64,000 bases of DNA from Anolis sagrei (GCF_037176765.1 NC_090023.1:214394506-214458505); one strand, 5' to 3'; numbered from the stretch's first letter, positions 13,501 to 28,654 are shown. Numbers and translations are program-made. The notes: generated from the letters alone by a model not told the origin.

Positions 13501-16500
13501 CGAGAGGCAGTCACCAACCGAGGTGTCTGGAATCCAACTTCCTTGGCAATTTTGTAGAGATCCTTCCACCATAAGGCTCCTGCTAGGCATTCACCTAAAG
13601 GTAACACAAGGGCAAAAAGATAATAAAGTGGGCGTTTCCAAATGAGCATGCAAAAATATGTACCTAGGAAAGTAAACTGTACAGAAGAAAATTATGCAGT
13701 TCTCCAGATGATGCTGAACTATCACTTTGATCCTTAGGCATTGCTGAAGAATGTTAAGAGTTACAGTTCAACAACGGTCCCTTCCACACAGTTGAATAAA
13801 ACCCCACATTATCTGCTTTGAATTGGAATATATGGCAGTGTAGACTCAGATAACACAGTTCAAAGCAGATCTTGTGGGATTTTCTGCCTTGATATTCTAG
13901 GATATAGGGCTGTGTGGAAAGGCCCAGCATCTAGAGAACTGCCTGATTCTCATCCCTGGTACAGGAGGAGAACCAAGTCCTATCCACCTCCAACATTTTC
14001 TAAGGACTACACATGACTTAAAAGCAAGAAGGAATTTACAGTCCTTTGTTGTTTTATCTGATGCTATAGCTTTAGAAAAACTGAAGGTTTCCAAACATAA
14101 ATATGCATGATTCAAGGATAACAATATGTAAGTACATTTTCCCCGCCATACCTCCCACAAAAGAAGTGTCAAACTGTAGAACAACTTCCCTACATTCTCA
14201 TACTTGAGGAACATAGGATACCTGGGAGGAAGGAACATTTACATGAAATTCTAAGCACAGATAGGATACTGAGGCAGTTTCCCTACACATAGGTGTGAGT
14301 GACAGGGTCCTTCACCCAGGTTAGAATCATAGAATCATAGAATCATAGAATCATAGAGTTGGAAGAGACCTCATGGGCCATCCAGTCCAACCCCCTGCCA
14401 AGAAGCAGGAATATTGCATTCAAATCACCCCTGACAAATGGCCATCCAGCCTCTGCTTAAAAGCTTCCAAAGAAGGAGCCTCCACCACACTCCGGGGCAG
14501 AGAGTTCCACTGCTGAACGGCTCTCACAGTCAGGAAGTTCTTCCTAATGTTCAGATGGAATCTCCTCTCTTGTAGTTTGAAGCCATTGTTCCGTGTCCTA
14601 GTCTCCAAGGAAGCAGAAAACAAGCTTGCTCCCTCCTCCCTGTGGCTTCCTCTCACATATTTATACATGGCTATCATATCTCCTCTCAGCCTTCTCTTTT
14701 TCAGGCTAAACATGCCCAGTTCCCTAAGCCGCTCCTCATAGGGCTTGTTCTCCAGACCCTTGATCATTTTAGTCGCCCTCCTCTGGACACTTTCCAGCTT
14801 GTCAACATCTCTCTTGAATTGTGGTGCCCAGAATTGGACACAATATTCCAGATGTGGTCTAACCAAAGCAGAATAGAGGGGTAGCATTACTTCCTTAGAT
14901 CTAGACACTATGCTTCTATTGATGCAGGCCAAAATCCCATTGGCTTTTTTTGCCGCCACATCACATTGTTGGCTCATGTTTAACTTGTTGTCCACGAGGA
15001 CTCCAAGATCTTTTTCACACGTACTGCTCTCGAGCCAGGCGTCCCCCATTCTGTATCTTTGCATTTCATTTTTTCTGCCAAAGTGGAGTATCTTGCATTT
15101 GTCACTGTTGAACTTCATTTTGTTAGTTTTGGCCCATCTCTCTAATCTGTCAAGATCGTTTTGAATTCTGCTCCTGTCCTCTGGACTATTGGCTATCCCT
15201 CCCAATTTGGTGTCGTCTGCAAACTTGATGATCATGCCTTCTAGCCCTTCATCTAAGTCATTAATAAAGATGTTGAACAGGACCGGGCCCAGGACGGAAC
15301 CCTGCGGCACTCCGCTCGTCACTTCTTTCCAAGATGAAGAGGAAGCATTAGTGAGCACTCTCTGTGTTCGTCCACTTAACCAATTACAGATCCACCTCAC
15401 CGTAGTTTTGCCTAGCCCACATTGGACTAGTTTCCTTGCCAGAAGGTCATGGGGGACCTTGTCGAAGGCCTTACTGAAATCCAGGTACGCTACATCCACG
15501 GCATTCCCCGCATCTACCCAGCTTGTAGCTCTATCGAAGAAAGAGATCAGATTAGTCTGGCATGACTTGTTTTTGATAAATCCATGTTGACTATTAGCGA
15601 TGACTGCATTTGTTTCTAAGTGTTTGCAGACCACTTCCTTAACAATCTTTTCCAGAATCTTGCCCGGTATCGACGTGAGGCTGACCGGACGGTAGTTGTT
15701 TGGGTCGTCCTTTTTTCCCTTCTTGAAGATTGGGACCACATTGGCCCTCCTCCAATCTGCTGGAACTTCTCCCGTTCTCCAAGAACTCTCAAAGATGGTT
15801 GCCAATGGTTCCGAAATGACTTCCGCTAGTTCCTTCAATACTCTGGGGTGTAGTTGATCTGGCCCTGGGGACTTGAACTCATTAAGAGCGGCCAGGTATT
15901 CCTGGACGACTTCTTTCCCAATTTGGGGTTGGATGTCCTCCAATCCCTCATCCACTCCATCTTGCTGAGGTTGAAGACTCTCTTTTTGTGAGAAGACCGA
16001 GGCAAAGAAGGCATTAAGTAGTTCTGCCTTTTCCCTATCCCCTGTCAGCATTGCCCCATCTTCTCCTCGAAGAGGTCCTATCGCCTCCTTGTTTTTCCTT
16101 TTTCTACTGACATAAGAATAGAAGCCCTTTTTATTGTTTTTAATGTCCCTGGCAAGTCTGAGCTCGTTTTTTGCTTTAGCCTTGCGGACCTTTTCCCTAC
16201 AGGTGTTTGCTATTTGTTTGAATTCTTCTTTGGTGATTTCTCCCTTTTTCCACTTCTTGTGCATGTCTCTTTTGTGTCTTAGCACAGTTAGAAGTTCTTT
16301 GGACATCCATTCTGGCTTCTTTGCACTTGTCCTATTTTTTCTCTTTGTTGGCACGGTTTGCAATTGCGCCTTGAGTATTTCACTCTTGAGAAATTCCCAT
16401 CCATCCGTAGCTCCCTTGTCTTTTAGTATCTGTGTCCACGGAATGCTGCTCAGCGTTTCCTTCATTTTTTGGAAATCAGCTCTCCTAAAGTCCAAAATGC

Positions 16501-19463
16501 GGGTTTGACTTGTCTTAGTTTCGGCCTTCCTTTGTACCTCAAATTGCAGGAGCACATGGTCACTTGCCCCTAAGGATCCTACCACTTCGACCGCATCGAT
16601 CAGGTCCTCCGCATTTGTTAGGATGAGATCAAGAGTAGCCAATCCCCTTGTTGCCTCTTCTACCTTCTGGACCATGAAATTGTCTGCAAGGCAAGCGAGG
16701 AATTTGTTGGACCTTGTACTCTTGGCCGAGTTTGTTTTCCAGCAAATATCGGGATAGTTGAAATCGCCCATGACTACTACATCTCTTTTCTGTGCCTGTT
16801 TGGTCAACTGTTGGCAGAAGACTTCATCAAGATCTTCCTCCTGGCTTGGGGGTCTGTAGTAGACACCTACAACGACATCTTTTTGAGTCCCAGTTCCCTT
16901 GATTCTTATCCAGATGATTTCAAGCTGGTTTCCCAGATTGCTGTCTTGAATTTCTTGTGCAGCATAAGAGTTTTTGACATATAAGGCTACTCCGCCTCCT
17001 CTCCCCTTTGTTCGGTTTCTGTGAAAGAGGTTATACCCCTCGATATCTACATTCCAGCGATAGGAGTCATCCCACCAGGTTTCAGTGATGGCTATGATAT
17101 CATATTTGTGGTGTTGTGCTAGAAGTTGGAGTTCGTCTTGTTTATTTCCCATGCTCTGTGCATTAGTGTAAAGACATGTGAGCCCCTGGGATCTTCCCTT
17201 GAGCTGTTTAATTGGTATTATTGTGCTTTTGGTACGTGGTCCTTGTTGTGTTTGTGCAGCCCTCCGTTTAGCCTTCTGGCGATTCCCAGACATTATGGGT
17301 AAAGTAGTGTTCGCAAGGCTGTTGTCCCCCTCCCCCGGTGGACCTAGTTTAAAGTGCGTCTAATGAGGTTTGCGAGTCTGTGAGCAAAAAAGTGTTTTCC
17401 TACTTGTGTGAGATGCACCCCATCCCTTGCCAGTAGGCCATCCTCCTGGAATAGCAGGCCATGGTCGAGGAAGCCAAAGCGTTCCTCCTGACACCATTTT
17501 CTAAGCCAGTCATTGACCTGTACTATTTTTCGGGCTCTTGTGGGTCCGTGTCTTACAACAGGGAGGAGGGATGAAAAGACCACCTGTACATTACATTCTT
17601 TTAGCATTGCTCCTAGAGCTCGAAAATCATTTGTGATCTTTTGAAACGTATGCCTTGCAGTATCATTGGTTCCTACATGAATCAACATGAGGGGAGGACG
17701 GTGATAGGGCTTGAGGAGCCTGGTGAGCCTCTGAGTGATATGGTGTATTTTTGCCCCCGGTAGGCAGCATATTTCTCGAGCCATCCCATCCGGTCTGGAA
17801 ATGACAGCTTCCGTTCCTCTAAGGAGGGAGTCGCCTACTACCAAGACCTGTTTACTTTCAGGAATGACAGCGCCCCTTTTGTGCAATGTAGTGTGTAGGT
17901 CTCCAGAAAAGTGATCCTGTTGGTGTGAATTGTGTAGGTGAAAAGTGTTGTCCTCCTCCTCGACATCCCCGGTGCATTCGTCAAGGACAATCCATTGAGA
18001 TTCGTCCGAGAGCCTATGGTTCTCCTGTATGTGTTCCTGTTGCTCCTGATCTATGGTTGGGGATGGTACACCTGCAGGATTGTGCAAGTGTGAATGTTGT
18101 GAAGTGTTGTCCCAGTCAGGGCTGTCCCCCGCACACTGATCAAGGATGAGCCACTGATCAGTATCTAAGCCATTCTGGTCTTCCCCAATATGTTGTGTTT
18201 CTTGGTCAGGTGCTAGTTGTGTGAGAATTTGGAATCTATTGTGTAACTACAGCTGAGCAGAGGTATTCTGAGGAGGCTTCTGGGTCCTATGTGTCCTTCT
18301 AAGGGTGACATTTCTCCAAGCCTGAGGGTTGTCCACATCTGAGGTGCTGTTCTGTTGAGCCTCCCCGTAATGTTGATGTGATATGGGCTGCGTGTCTAGG
18401 CCAGTGTGGTGTGTGGTATCTAAGAAGAGCTCAAGTTCCTGAATGTCCTTAAGGGTCTTAATACGGTCCTCGAGTTGTCGTATCCTGTGTTCCATGTGAG
18501 TGATCTGTGTACACTTGGGGCAGATGTAATTGAGTAATTGTAGTGTGAAAAAGCTGAACATGCCACAGCTAGTGCATGAGATGGGAAGTTTTCGTGTTTG
18601 TTCCATCTGGAGGTTGCTAATGCTCTTGGTGTGTGTTTGATGTTGTTGTCTGTATGCAGGGGTGAAAGTATAGGTTACTGAGTGTACTCAGGAAGCCCCG
18701 CCTCTCAAAGAAAGCAGCCCTGAAAGCTGTTAAATTCAAACAAAGCTTACCCTGAAGCAGAAGGAAACAAAATGGGTTCCTGCTTCCTCAACTTCTGTGG
18801 AAAGCCCAGCTGCCCCTTGGGTTCAGACACTGGTTTATATAGGATAACCAGGAAGCCCCGCCTCTCAGCAGTTATTTTTTAAACTCAGGAAGCCCCGCCT
18901 CTCAAAGAAAGCAGCCCTGAAAGCTGTTAAATTCAAACAAAGCTTACCCTGAAGCAGAAGGAAACAAAATGGGTTCCTGCTTCCTCAACTTCTGTGGAAA
19001 GCCCAGCTGCCCCTTGGGTTCAGACACTGGTTTATATAGGATAACCAGGAAGCCCCGCCTCTCAGCAGTTATTTTTTAAACTCAGGAAGCCCCGCCTCTC
19101 AAAGAAAGCAGCCCTGAAAGCTGTTAAATTCAAACAAAGCTTACCCTGAAGCAGAAGGAAACAAAATGGGTTCCTGCTTCCTCAACTTCTGTGGAAAGCC
19201 CAGGTTGGCCCAAAACTTCACCCTTGGAGATCTTGTAGCTCACCCTGCCCTTGTTCCCCAATTATTTTCCTTGCAAGATAATGTTTCTGAGCTTCAGATG
19301 ACTTTTCTGAGCTTCAGATGACTTCCTAAATGTAGGCCTGCAGTTGGTTTATGTGTTTTTTCCTTTTGGTATATGTAGCCTGACACCAAATTTTTGTTGT
19401 TGTTTTAAACCCATCTCTGGGTTTAAAGAATAATATAATATATTGCATGCTAATAATATAATA

Positions 19464-19497
<34 letters not shown>

Positions 19498-19521
19498 CCC
19501 CAAAGGGGGCTCAGAGTGGCT

Positions 19522-19570
<49 letters not shown>

Positions 19571-19581
19571 CATACATACAT

Positions 19582-19620
<39 letters not shown>

Positions 19621-22600
19621 ATATTATATTATTAGCAGGATGCAAGAATAGCTTTCAACCAGACCTTCAGGTCACAGGGCAAAACTTATCTATCCAAACA
19701 TATCTCTCCCTATGAACCTTCTAGGAATTTGAGATCATCTGAGGAGGCTCTGCTCTTGATCCCGCCTGCCTCACAGGCACTTTTGGCGGGGATGAGAGTC
19801 AGGGCCTTCTCAGTGGTGGCCCCTCGGCTGTGGAACTCCCTTCCCAGGGATATTAGATCAGCCCCCTCCCTCCTGACCTTTTGAAAATGAGTGAAAACCT
19901 GGCTCTTTGAGCAAACTTTTGGAGCTGCAGCATGGCCAGTTAATACGAAATCGTAATACGAACGTGCAACGGCTAAGACTATGTAAACAGATGAAGAATT
20001 TGGATAAGTAGATACTGTTTTTTTATTGATTTTTATAGTTTTATAGTTTTTTGTGGATTTTATATGGATTTATGATGTGTTTCAATTGGTTCTATTGATA
20101 TATGTATTTCTATATGGCATCTAATTGTTGCCGAACTGTATGCTGTCTTGAGTTGCCTTTGGGCTGAAATGGACGGGATAAAAATGTCGTAAATAAATAA
20201 TAAATAAATAAATAAAACTACAACAAGGAAGGCCATAGTCCTTCCTAAACTCTTGTTAGAGGATTCTGGTGTTGAGGTTTCTGCAGGATGTACCCCAAGA
20301 AAAAGAGTCCTATCTCCATTCAGAAGGCCACTTCCAAAAGGCCCTTGTTTCTCTGAGGCTTAAATGTTGAAGACAAAGGATGAGGTCCAGACTCCCAAGT
20401 GAATGGGAGTCATCATGCCCTGCTTGTCCCTGGCTCTCAGGTGCCCCTGTCTGAGTGTGAAGCTTTATTAGAAGATATCAGGTAATGAGTTCGATAAATT
20501 CGAGCAATGCATTGCCTTGGAGGGAAAAAAAGGACAAAGCCTGAGTTTGATTAGAAATAGGGTTTGGTGGTGGTTGAATTCGCTCACCCCACAAGACTCT
20601 GTGTTTCCTGATGTCCTCTGGCAAGTCACAGCTGGCATACACATCACTGAAATACATCTCCCCACCTTCCTGAAAAGGAGATATCAACAGACAGTAATAA
20701 ACAACTTAAAAGTCATCACAATCTGATGGGCACGACAGGGTACAGTAGAGGGGGAGAAAAAGAGACTGCAGCATTATGAAGGGGATGTTTTAGCTAGCAC
20801 TGCACTGCCAGCCCTAGCTGCAGTTCATTGGCTGTGAAATCATCTACCAACAGATGTGTTGTATCTTCAAAGCAAAACCCAGATACTCTAATTAGTCAAG
20901 GCCTCTGGAAATAATCCAGGTTTCCTCATTGTAAGAAAGCCAACCATACTCCTCCTTTTGTTTAAAAAAGCCTAGGAGCAGCTTTGGGATCCAAGAAGGT
21001 TGTAGCCAACATCCTACATATGAATCCAGAGTCTGGAAAAGCTACCTCCACGTTGTGCTTACTCTGTTAAATTCTGTATATAGATCAGGATCTGTTTAGA
21101 AATCGTCTGTTCAGACAGATGGCGCATTCAACATTAATCGAACATTTTCCTTGTTTGTGTTTGTGCAATGCTGCATTTGGTGGTCCCTATATAGACTTGT
21201 CCACAGCTGCATGGACTTGTCCACAGCTTCCACGGCAGGAAGCAGCCAGGCTTTGAAGCTGCAAGGCCATTTAATGTTAATCAAGGTGATCATTTGCAAC
21301 ATTTGTACTTGCCTCAGACAAAAAAGAGTTCTTTCTCTTATCCTGGACATTTCACAGATATATAAACCCCATTTTCCTAGTTTCCAACAGACCTCACAAC
21401 CTCTGAGGATGCCTGCCATAGATGTGGGTGAAACATCAGGAGAGAATGCTTCTGGAACATGACCATACAGCCTGGAAAACTCACAGCAACCCAGTGATAC
21501 TGGCCATGAAAGCCTCTGACAAAACAAATTACATTTTACCTTTAACATCTGATAGGCTTCATGCAGGACAGCTCCTTTATCAGGGGAAAGATTAACCACA
21601 CAATTGGAGCTAAACAGGAAAGAGGAAAATCTTATTTATATACCTTGAAAAAGGAAAGCAATAGGTAAACATCATAGCGATATGCATGAAGGAAGGTGAT
21701 TTAAGAACAAAGCAATGTACATCTCCAGGTTCTGCATAAACTCTTATAGTAGGCCATTAGCCAAAATAATTAAATTGGGACGCATCTCAACTAAAAAAAG
21801 TGAGATCATGAAATCAGAGTTGGAAGAGACCACAAAGGCCATTTAGACCAGCCATGCAAAAAGACATACTCTAAGCACTTTTGAGGGAAAGACATACAGC
21901 CTTTGTTTAAAAACCTAAAGAAAAGGAGACTCTTCTATGCTCCAAGGCAGCATATTCTAGGCAGTTAGACCTGTTCGATAGTGGAATATGCTGCCTTGGA
22001 GTCAAACTGCAGGAATTTGAATCCATTGCTCCATGTCTCTGCAAAACAGAAGTTTGTCCCTTCCTCAATATGACATCCTGAACATCTTTAAATTCCCACA
22101 TTGAAAAGCTTCCATATTCTCTCAATCAGATATTGTTAAGCTATGATTCCTATTAGCTCTATCCAACATAGTTATTGGGGAGGGACAATTGGACAATGCA
22201 GTCTAACATCATGTGGAGGGCCACACATTAACAATTCCTGCTTTAAATATTTCTAATCCAACACTTTTACAAAGTAGAAATATGTGCCTACTGTAGTTTA
22301 ACAGTTTGCCTGTGCAATCTGAATAGTGACAAACCTTGCTATATCAAACCTGTAATTTTATTTATTTGTTTATTATTCAAACTTATATGCCGCCACTCCT
22401 CTAGGGCTCAGAGAGCCTTACAAGAAACAAACTCGAATCTAACACAATTTAATTAAGACGAGTGGGATGGTGGTGGTTTATTTTTAGGAGGGACTCAGAG
22501 GGAGAGGAGGGAGCAATGCTTAATATTTTAAAGACCAATGTTTCTACAGCTCCCCATGCAGGGATATGAGGGAAGCCTCCCACAAGGATGGTAAAATATC

Positions 22601-22902
22601 AAAACATCTGGGTGTCCCCTGGGCAATGTCCTTGCAGATGGCCAATTCTCTCACACCAGAAGTGACTTGCAATAAATGTAATAATAGCAATAATAAATAG
22701 AGTAGAATAATAAATGTAATAATAATAATAAATAGTAAAATAATGTAAATGTAATAATAATAAATAGATTAAAATAATGAATGTAATAATAACAACTATA
22801 GGTAGAGATAAATAGTAAAAGTAATAATAATAATAATAATAATAATAGAGTAAAATACTAAATATAATAAAAATAATAATAAAAGAGTAAAATAATTTAA
22901 AT

Positions 22903-22936
<34 letters not shown>

Positions 22937-25900
22937 CAACAACAACAACAGAGTAAAATAATAAATAACTTTGACTCGAGTATAAACTGAGGGGGCTTTT
23001 TCAGCCTAAAAAAGGACTGAAAACTTGGCTTATACTCAAGTATATATGGTAATCTGTCCTTGTGCCCATAAAGCCACCCCTGACATCTCTCCCCAGCCCA
23101 GTGCTAACATTACCCAGTCTTTGCTTTACAATGTGCATTCTCATGAACTCCATTCCAAAATAACAACAGACTCAATCCCTAGTTATTCATTTACAGTTTA
23201 CTGCAGCCTGAGGTTTGAGTTGAGAAAAAAAACCTGATATTTGGGAACTATGGAAATATGAAAAGCATGTGGAACAGCAACACAGGATCTAACGTCACAA
23301 CCAGCGCCTCAAAGAAAACATCAGTATCAAACCTCAATATCTGGTCTTGTAGAAGAAAAGTCTGGAAGGTGTACCTACATTACAAGGTTATAACTTTCAC
23401 CCTTCAAGCCTGCTTCGCTCAGTTTTTCTATGTAACCATGAATAAAGTTAACATTGGGTTTCTTGTAGCCAAATTTGTTCATGTGATAATCAATGTGTTT
23501 CTTCGCTACTTCTACCTGAAGAATGGAAACAAAACAAAAACACATGGTTAAGGACTGGAGAAGAGTTTAAGTTCTGCTTTTTTCCTTTTTGCAAAGCCTG
23601 TAAAGTTACATTTAGCAAGGAACCATTTTTCAACATCTGCATCCACATGTGCACATGTAAATCAATTATTCAGCCATAAAAAAGGTTCCAATTGACATTA
23701 AGTCTAGTTGAGTCCAACTCTGGGGGTTGGTGCTCATCTCCATTTCTGAGCCGAGAGCCGGTGTTGTCCATAAATGCCTCCAAGGTCATGTGGCCAGCAT
23801 GACTGGATGGAGTACTGTTACCTTCCTGCTGGAGCAGTATCTATTGATCTACTCACATTTATATGTTTGCCAGGTTGGCAGAAGCTCGGCCTAACAGTGG
23901 GAGCTCACACTCCCCAGATTCATACTGCATATCTTTCAATCAGCAAGTTCATCGGCTCAGCAGTTTAACTCGCTGCGCCACTGGTGGCACAGTGGGTTAA
24001 AGCCCTGTGCTGGCAGGACTGAAGACCGACAGGTTGCAGGTTCAAATCCAGAGAGAAGCGGTTGAGCTCCCTCTATCAGCTCCAGCTCCTCATGCGGGGA
24101 CATGAGAGAAGCCTCCCACAAGGATGATAGAACATCAAAAATCATCCGGGCGTCCCCTGGGCAACGTCCTTGCAGACAGCCAATTCTCTCACAACAGGAT
24201 GCTCCTGACACAACAAAAAAACAAAAACAAAAAAACTGGGTTTCCTGAAAAGCCTGAAATCCTCCTTTATTTCTGTTAATCTGTAACATTTTAAAATATA
24301 TATGTACACCTATTTAGCAGTTTAGTATTTCTTGCTCCAATACTACATGTATACATTTCAACTATTTGGTTTCATATGGATTTAATTATCTAATAACTTT
24401 TCCACATATTTATTTGAATGCTATGATTTAATAGACTGTAATAGAATGCACACATGGTTTTTTTGCATTTATGCTACCATTTAGCAGTTCAATTATATAA
24501 GTTGTGCATTCATTCGAACATCTGGATTGTTGCTTTGCAAAACAAGAATAAAAAATATTTCAGTAAAAGAAAAACTATATGTGCTGAAAAGGCATATGGA
24601 AATTATAAAAGTTTCATATACTTAGGTAATTTCCATTTCACAGACAGAAGAAGTATAATATGGGACAGGGAAGGAAACAGGTCTACTGATTACTTGAGAT
24701 GCTGAAGAAAGAGCTGGCATGGAAAACATTGAATATGCCAGAGAGGAATCTAAATACACAGGCATCAACAATGTCACTTGCCAGCTGACTAAGAACTAGC
24801 ATCCTTTACAACTAGGATTTTGTGTGTGTGTGTGTCAGAAGTTACTTGAGAAACTGCAAGTCGCTTCTGTTGTGAGAGAACTGGCTGTCTGCAGAGACGT
24901 TGCCCAAGGAATGCCCGAATGTGTTATCATCCTGTGGGAGACTTCTCTCATGTCCCTGCACAGGAAGCTGGAGCTGACAGACAGGAGCTCACCCTGTCTC
25001 GTGGATTTGAGCAGTCAGCAGTTCAGCCGGCACAAAGGTTTAACCCATTATGCCACCACGGCTCCTACATCTATGTGAGGAAAGCAGCAACAAAACCATT
25101 TAAATAACAATAAAACAGGATATGATTTCTACTCTTATCAAAACACTGAGAGAATGAGCAAGATCCAGCTCTCCATGTTATGCAAGCACTTGGCAGTCTT
25201 TCATTTACAGAAAGTTTTAAGGGAAAAACAAAAAAAGTAGATGGCATGTCTGCTGCTTCTGTCCTTCTCCAAAGCTCTCTGCAAGACACTGCCTTCCTTC
25301 GGTTCTTTGTACTTGCCAGACAGCTAAAAGGAAAGGCAGACTTTTCTGATTTGCAGAAAACTTTAGAGACAGACAAATCCAACATTCATTCTTCCCAGTT
25401 TTGTGTTCTTTTACAACACTGGTTCCCAACCTTTTTTTGACCAGGGACTACTTAACTTTCCAAGATTAGTATCAAAAGGGTTATGAATCAGTTTTTGGTC
25501 AACTTTAGATTTGGTTTGGTTATTTGGTGTGCTGATTCAGAAAACTGTATTGGATAGACCACATCAGCTCTAGTTTCTGATATAGAACACATGCCAGTAG
25601 TTGCCATTTGCTCAACCACAGAAAACCACATTTAATACTCTAGAGCTGATGTGGTAGTATTAATCTTTCATAGGTAGTCAACCTCTCCCCCTCCCCAACA
25701 TCCCCATTGCCTCAGGCCTATAAGAGGGTTTTGTGAACAGTCACTCTCACTGCCATGTGGTTTCGAGGCAACGATGTAGTAATGCTGAGGCTGTGGACCA
25801 TATTTTCGTTCTTGCAGGCCACTAGTGGTCCACGGACCACAGGTTGGGAACCACTGTTCTACAAGGTTTTCTAGAATTCTAGAGAGTTTTGTCACTTCCT

Positions 25901-28654
25901 TCAACTCAGTAATAGGCGAAGGACCATTTCTAATACTTCATAAATAACTGGAGCAATGTCTGAAATTTCTGCTCTTCTCCAAAGATTTGTGCAATCTCTT
26001 CCTTGCTATTGTTGTGTGCCTTCAAGGAGTTTTTCACTTATAGTGGTGCTAAGATGAACCCATCATAGGGTTGTCTGGGGTAGAGATTGTGTGAGAGTGT
26101 TACCATCTACACTGTCATATAATGCAGTTTGAAACTGTGTTATATGGTTAGTGTAGACTCTTATGATGTAGTTCAATCAAAGCCGTAAAGTGGATTATAT
26201 GGCAGTGTAGATGGAGCCTGTGAGTTTCCATGACTGAGCAGGGGTTCAGATTCTGATCTCCAGAGCCATCATCCAATGCTCAAACCACTATACACATTGG
26301 CTCCACACCCTCCATACTAGCTAGAACAGTGTTTCTCAACCTTCCTTATGCCGAGACCCCTTAATACAGTTCCTCATGTTGTGGTGACCCCCAACTATAA
26401 CATTATGTTTGCTGCTCCATTACATTTGGCCCAGCCCAGTTTTATTGTGTTTGGTGTATTGTTTTATTGCTCTGTTGTTTTTGATATTGCTTTAATTGTT
26501 TGATTTGCTTTGTGTATTTGTTATGCTATGTTTTTGAGGCCTTGGCCTTTGTAAGCCTCATCGAGTCCTTCGGGAGAAGCTAGCGGGGTACAAATAAAGT
26601 TAATAATAATAATAATAATAATAATAACTGTAATTTTGCTACTGTCATGAATAGTAATGTAAATATCTGATATGCAGGATGTATTTTCATTCACTGGACC
26701 AAATACAGTATTCCCAAATTTGAATACTGATTGGGTTGGGGTCGATTGATTTGAGAGTTGTAGTTACTAGGATTTATAGTTAACCTACAATCAAAGAGCA
26801 TTCTGAACTCCACCAATGATGGAATTGAACCAAACTTGGCACACAGAACTCCTATGATCATTAGAAAATGCTGGAAGGGTTTGGTGGGCACTGACCTTGA
26901 GTTTTGAAGTTGTAGTTTACCTACAACCAGAGAGCACTGTGGAATTAAACAATGATGAATCTGGTCCAAACTTGGCACAAATACTCAATATGGTGGAGTT
27001 TGAGGAAACCAGACATTTACATTTGGGAGTTGTAGTTGCTGGGATTTATAGTTCACCTATAATCAAAGAGCATTCTGAACCCCACCAACGATAGAACTGG
27101 GGCAAACTTTCCACACAGAACCCCCATAACCAACAGAAAATATTGTGTTTTCTGATGTTCCTGGGTGACCCCTTTGACACCTCCTCATGACCCTCCCAGG
27201 GGTCCCGACCTCCAGGTTGAAAAATGCTGAGCTAGAAGATTTAAAATCTATTCAATAAATAGACAGTAGTGGAAGATAACAGAAATAGCAGGCATCTATT
27301 CCTCTTTTTCTTGTTCTCTACATTTTCCAGAAAGTCCCTCCATTTTGTTTGTGTCCCCTAGACATCAAATAGCTTGGAACAAAGTGGAAGGTTTTGCTCT
27401 GTTGTGAGATTTGGAGCAGATTTCGTAGCAAAGACAGACACAGGTTTGGCTGGGAAACCAAACTGTTCTTATTGATCCCTGTCTCATTTGCTGTTTACTA
27501 GAACAAATAAAGTTTTAGCCTTGCAGTAAATTGTAAAGAACTGGCTCTTACCTGGGCTTCAGTCATGTCTACCCCAGTGATATGCCCATTTTCTCCAACC
27601 AGCTGACTGAGCATATAACAGTCTCTACCGCTTCCACTACCCAAATCCAATATCCAGCAGCCCTCTAAACATTCTGGGACTACAAGTCCACAACCATAGT
27701 ATCTGAAGGAGAAAAAATAAGTCAGTGTAGAAAAGAAAAATATTTCAAAAAGAGAGAAGTGGCATGAAATATTTATAGTGTAGTAGCAAGACGTTACACC
27801 TGCAACTCTTGCTCCCCAATATTCTCCCATAGCAGTTTGCTTCCCAAGTCAAATCAAATTATATTGTATGGACAAAGTCATCACAATATTGCATGTTTGA
27901 AAAAAACATAAGAAAGGACAAGAAAATAATGATAAAGATAGACTACCCCCTTCAGTCAGACTAGTTTATTATACAAGCAGTCCCCTAGTTACAAACAAGA
28001 TAGGTTCTGGAAGTTTGTTCTTCAGTTGAATTTGTATGTGTCAGAACAGGTACATTTTAAGTGTAACTCCAGCCAAATATGTGTGTGTGTTTTGGATAGC
28101 ATAGGGAAGGGTTAACATCCCTGTGGTATTTGTTTTGCTGTCTGTGCCCCTGTTCAAAGGATTTCATATCACTTCCTATCTCTGTGATCATTGCATTTTG
28201 AACATTTTGGTTTGTTGTAAAAACAAGGATTTTTGATAAAGCTTCAGTGGTGACACCTCTTCCCCATAATAACTCTTCCAGGAGTGGATTTCCCTTTCGA
28301 AGGCTAGATTTATCACACTTTTTGTCGTCTCGCCCCTGTTTTTAACTACTGAGTCATTGGTAAATTGAATGTTTGTAACTTAGGGACTCTCCATACTTGC
28401 AATGTAAAAATGCATTCTTATTTAGCTATCTGTTCCTTAATCTTTTGTATATCTACTTGGAAATACTGTAAATCCTACCAAGTTCAACAAAGCTTCCTAC
28501 TATAAGTAAAGGCACTGGATTACTATCTAGCAATGTATATTTAATAGAATGATAGAGTTGTAAGAGGCCACATGGGCTATCTAGTCCAACCCCCTGCCAT
28601 GCAGGAAAAGCACAGTACTACTTCTAGGGAGTAGGTACAAAAGTGCAGTCTATA

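Larger units (their letters stand above)
14323..19202 (-). mobile_element. CR1 LINE, nearly complete
   Basis: Lies in AS3MT intron 7 in the same orientation as the gene. On the minus strand it holds 5' promoter-like monomers (19202-18690), ORF1 (18606-17344), a 50-bp gap, ORF2 (17293-14420), a short 3' UTR and the typical CR1 tail of 8-bp units (about four ATTCTATG copies). The 5' end stops inside the third monomer. The intact 957-codon ORF2 suggests recent insertion. CR1 assignment rests on the octamer tail, the esterase ORF1 and the endonuclease/RT layout. Confidence 0.95.
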
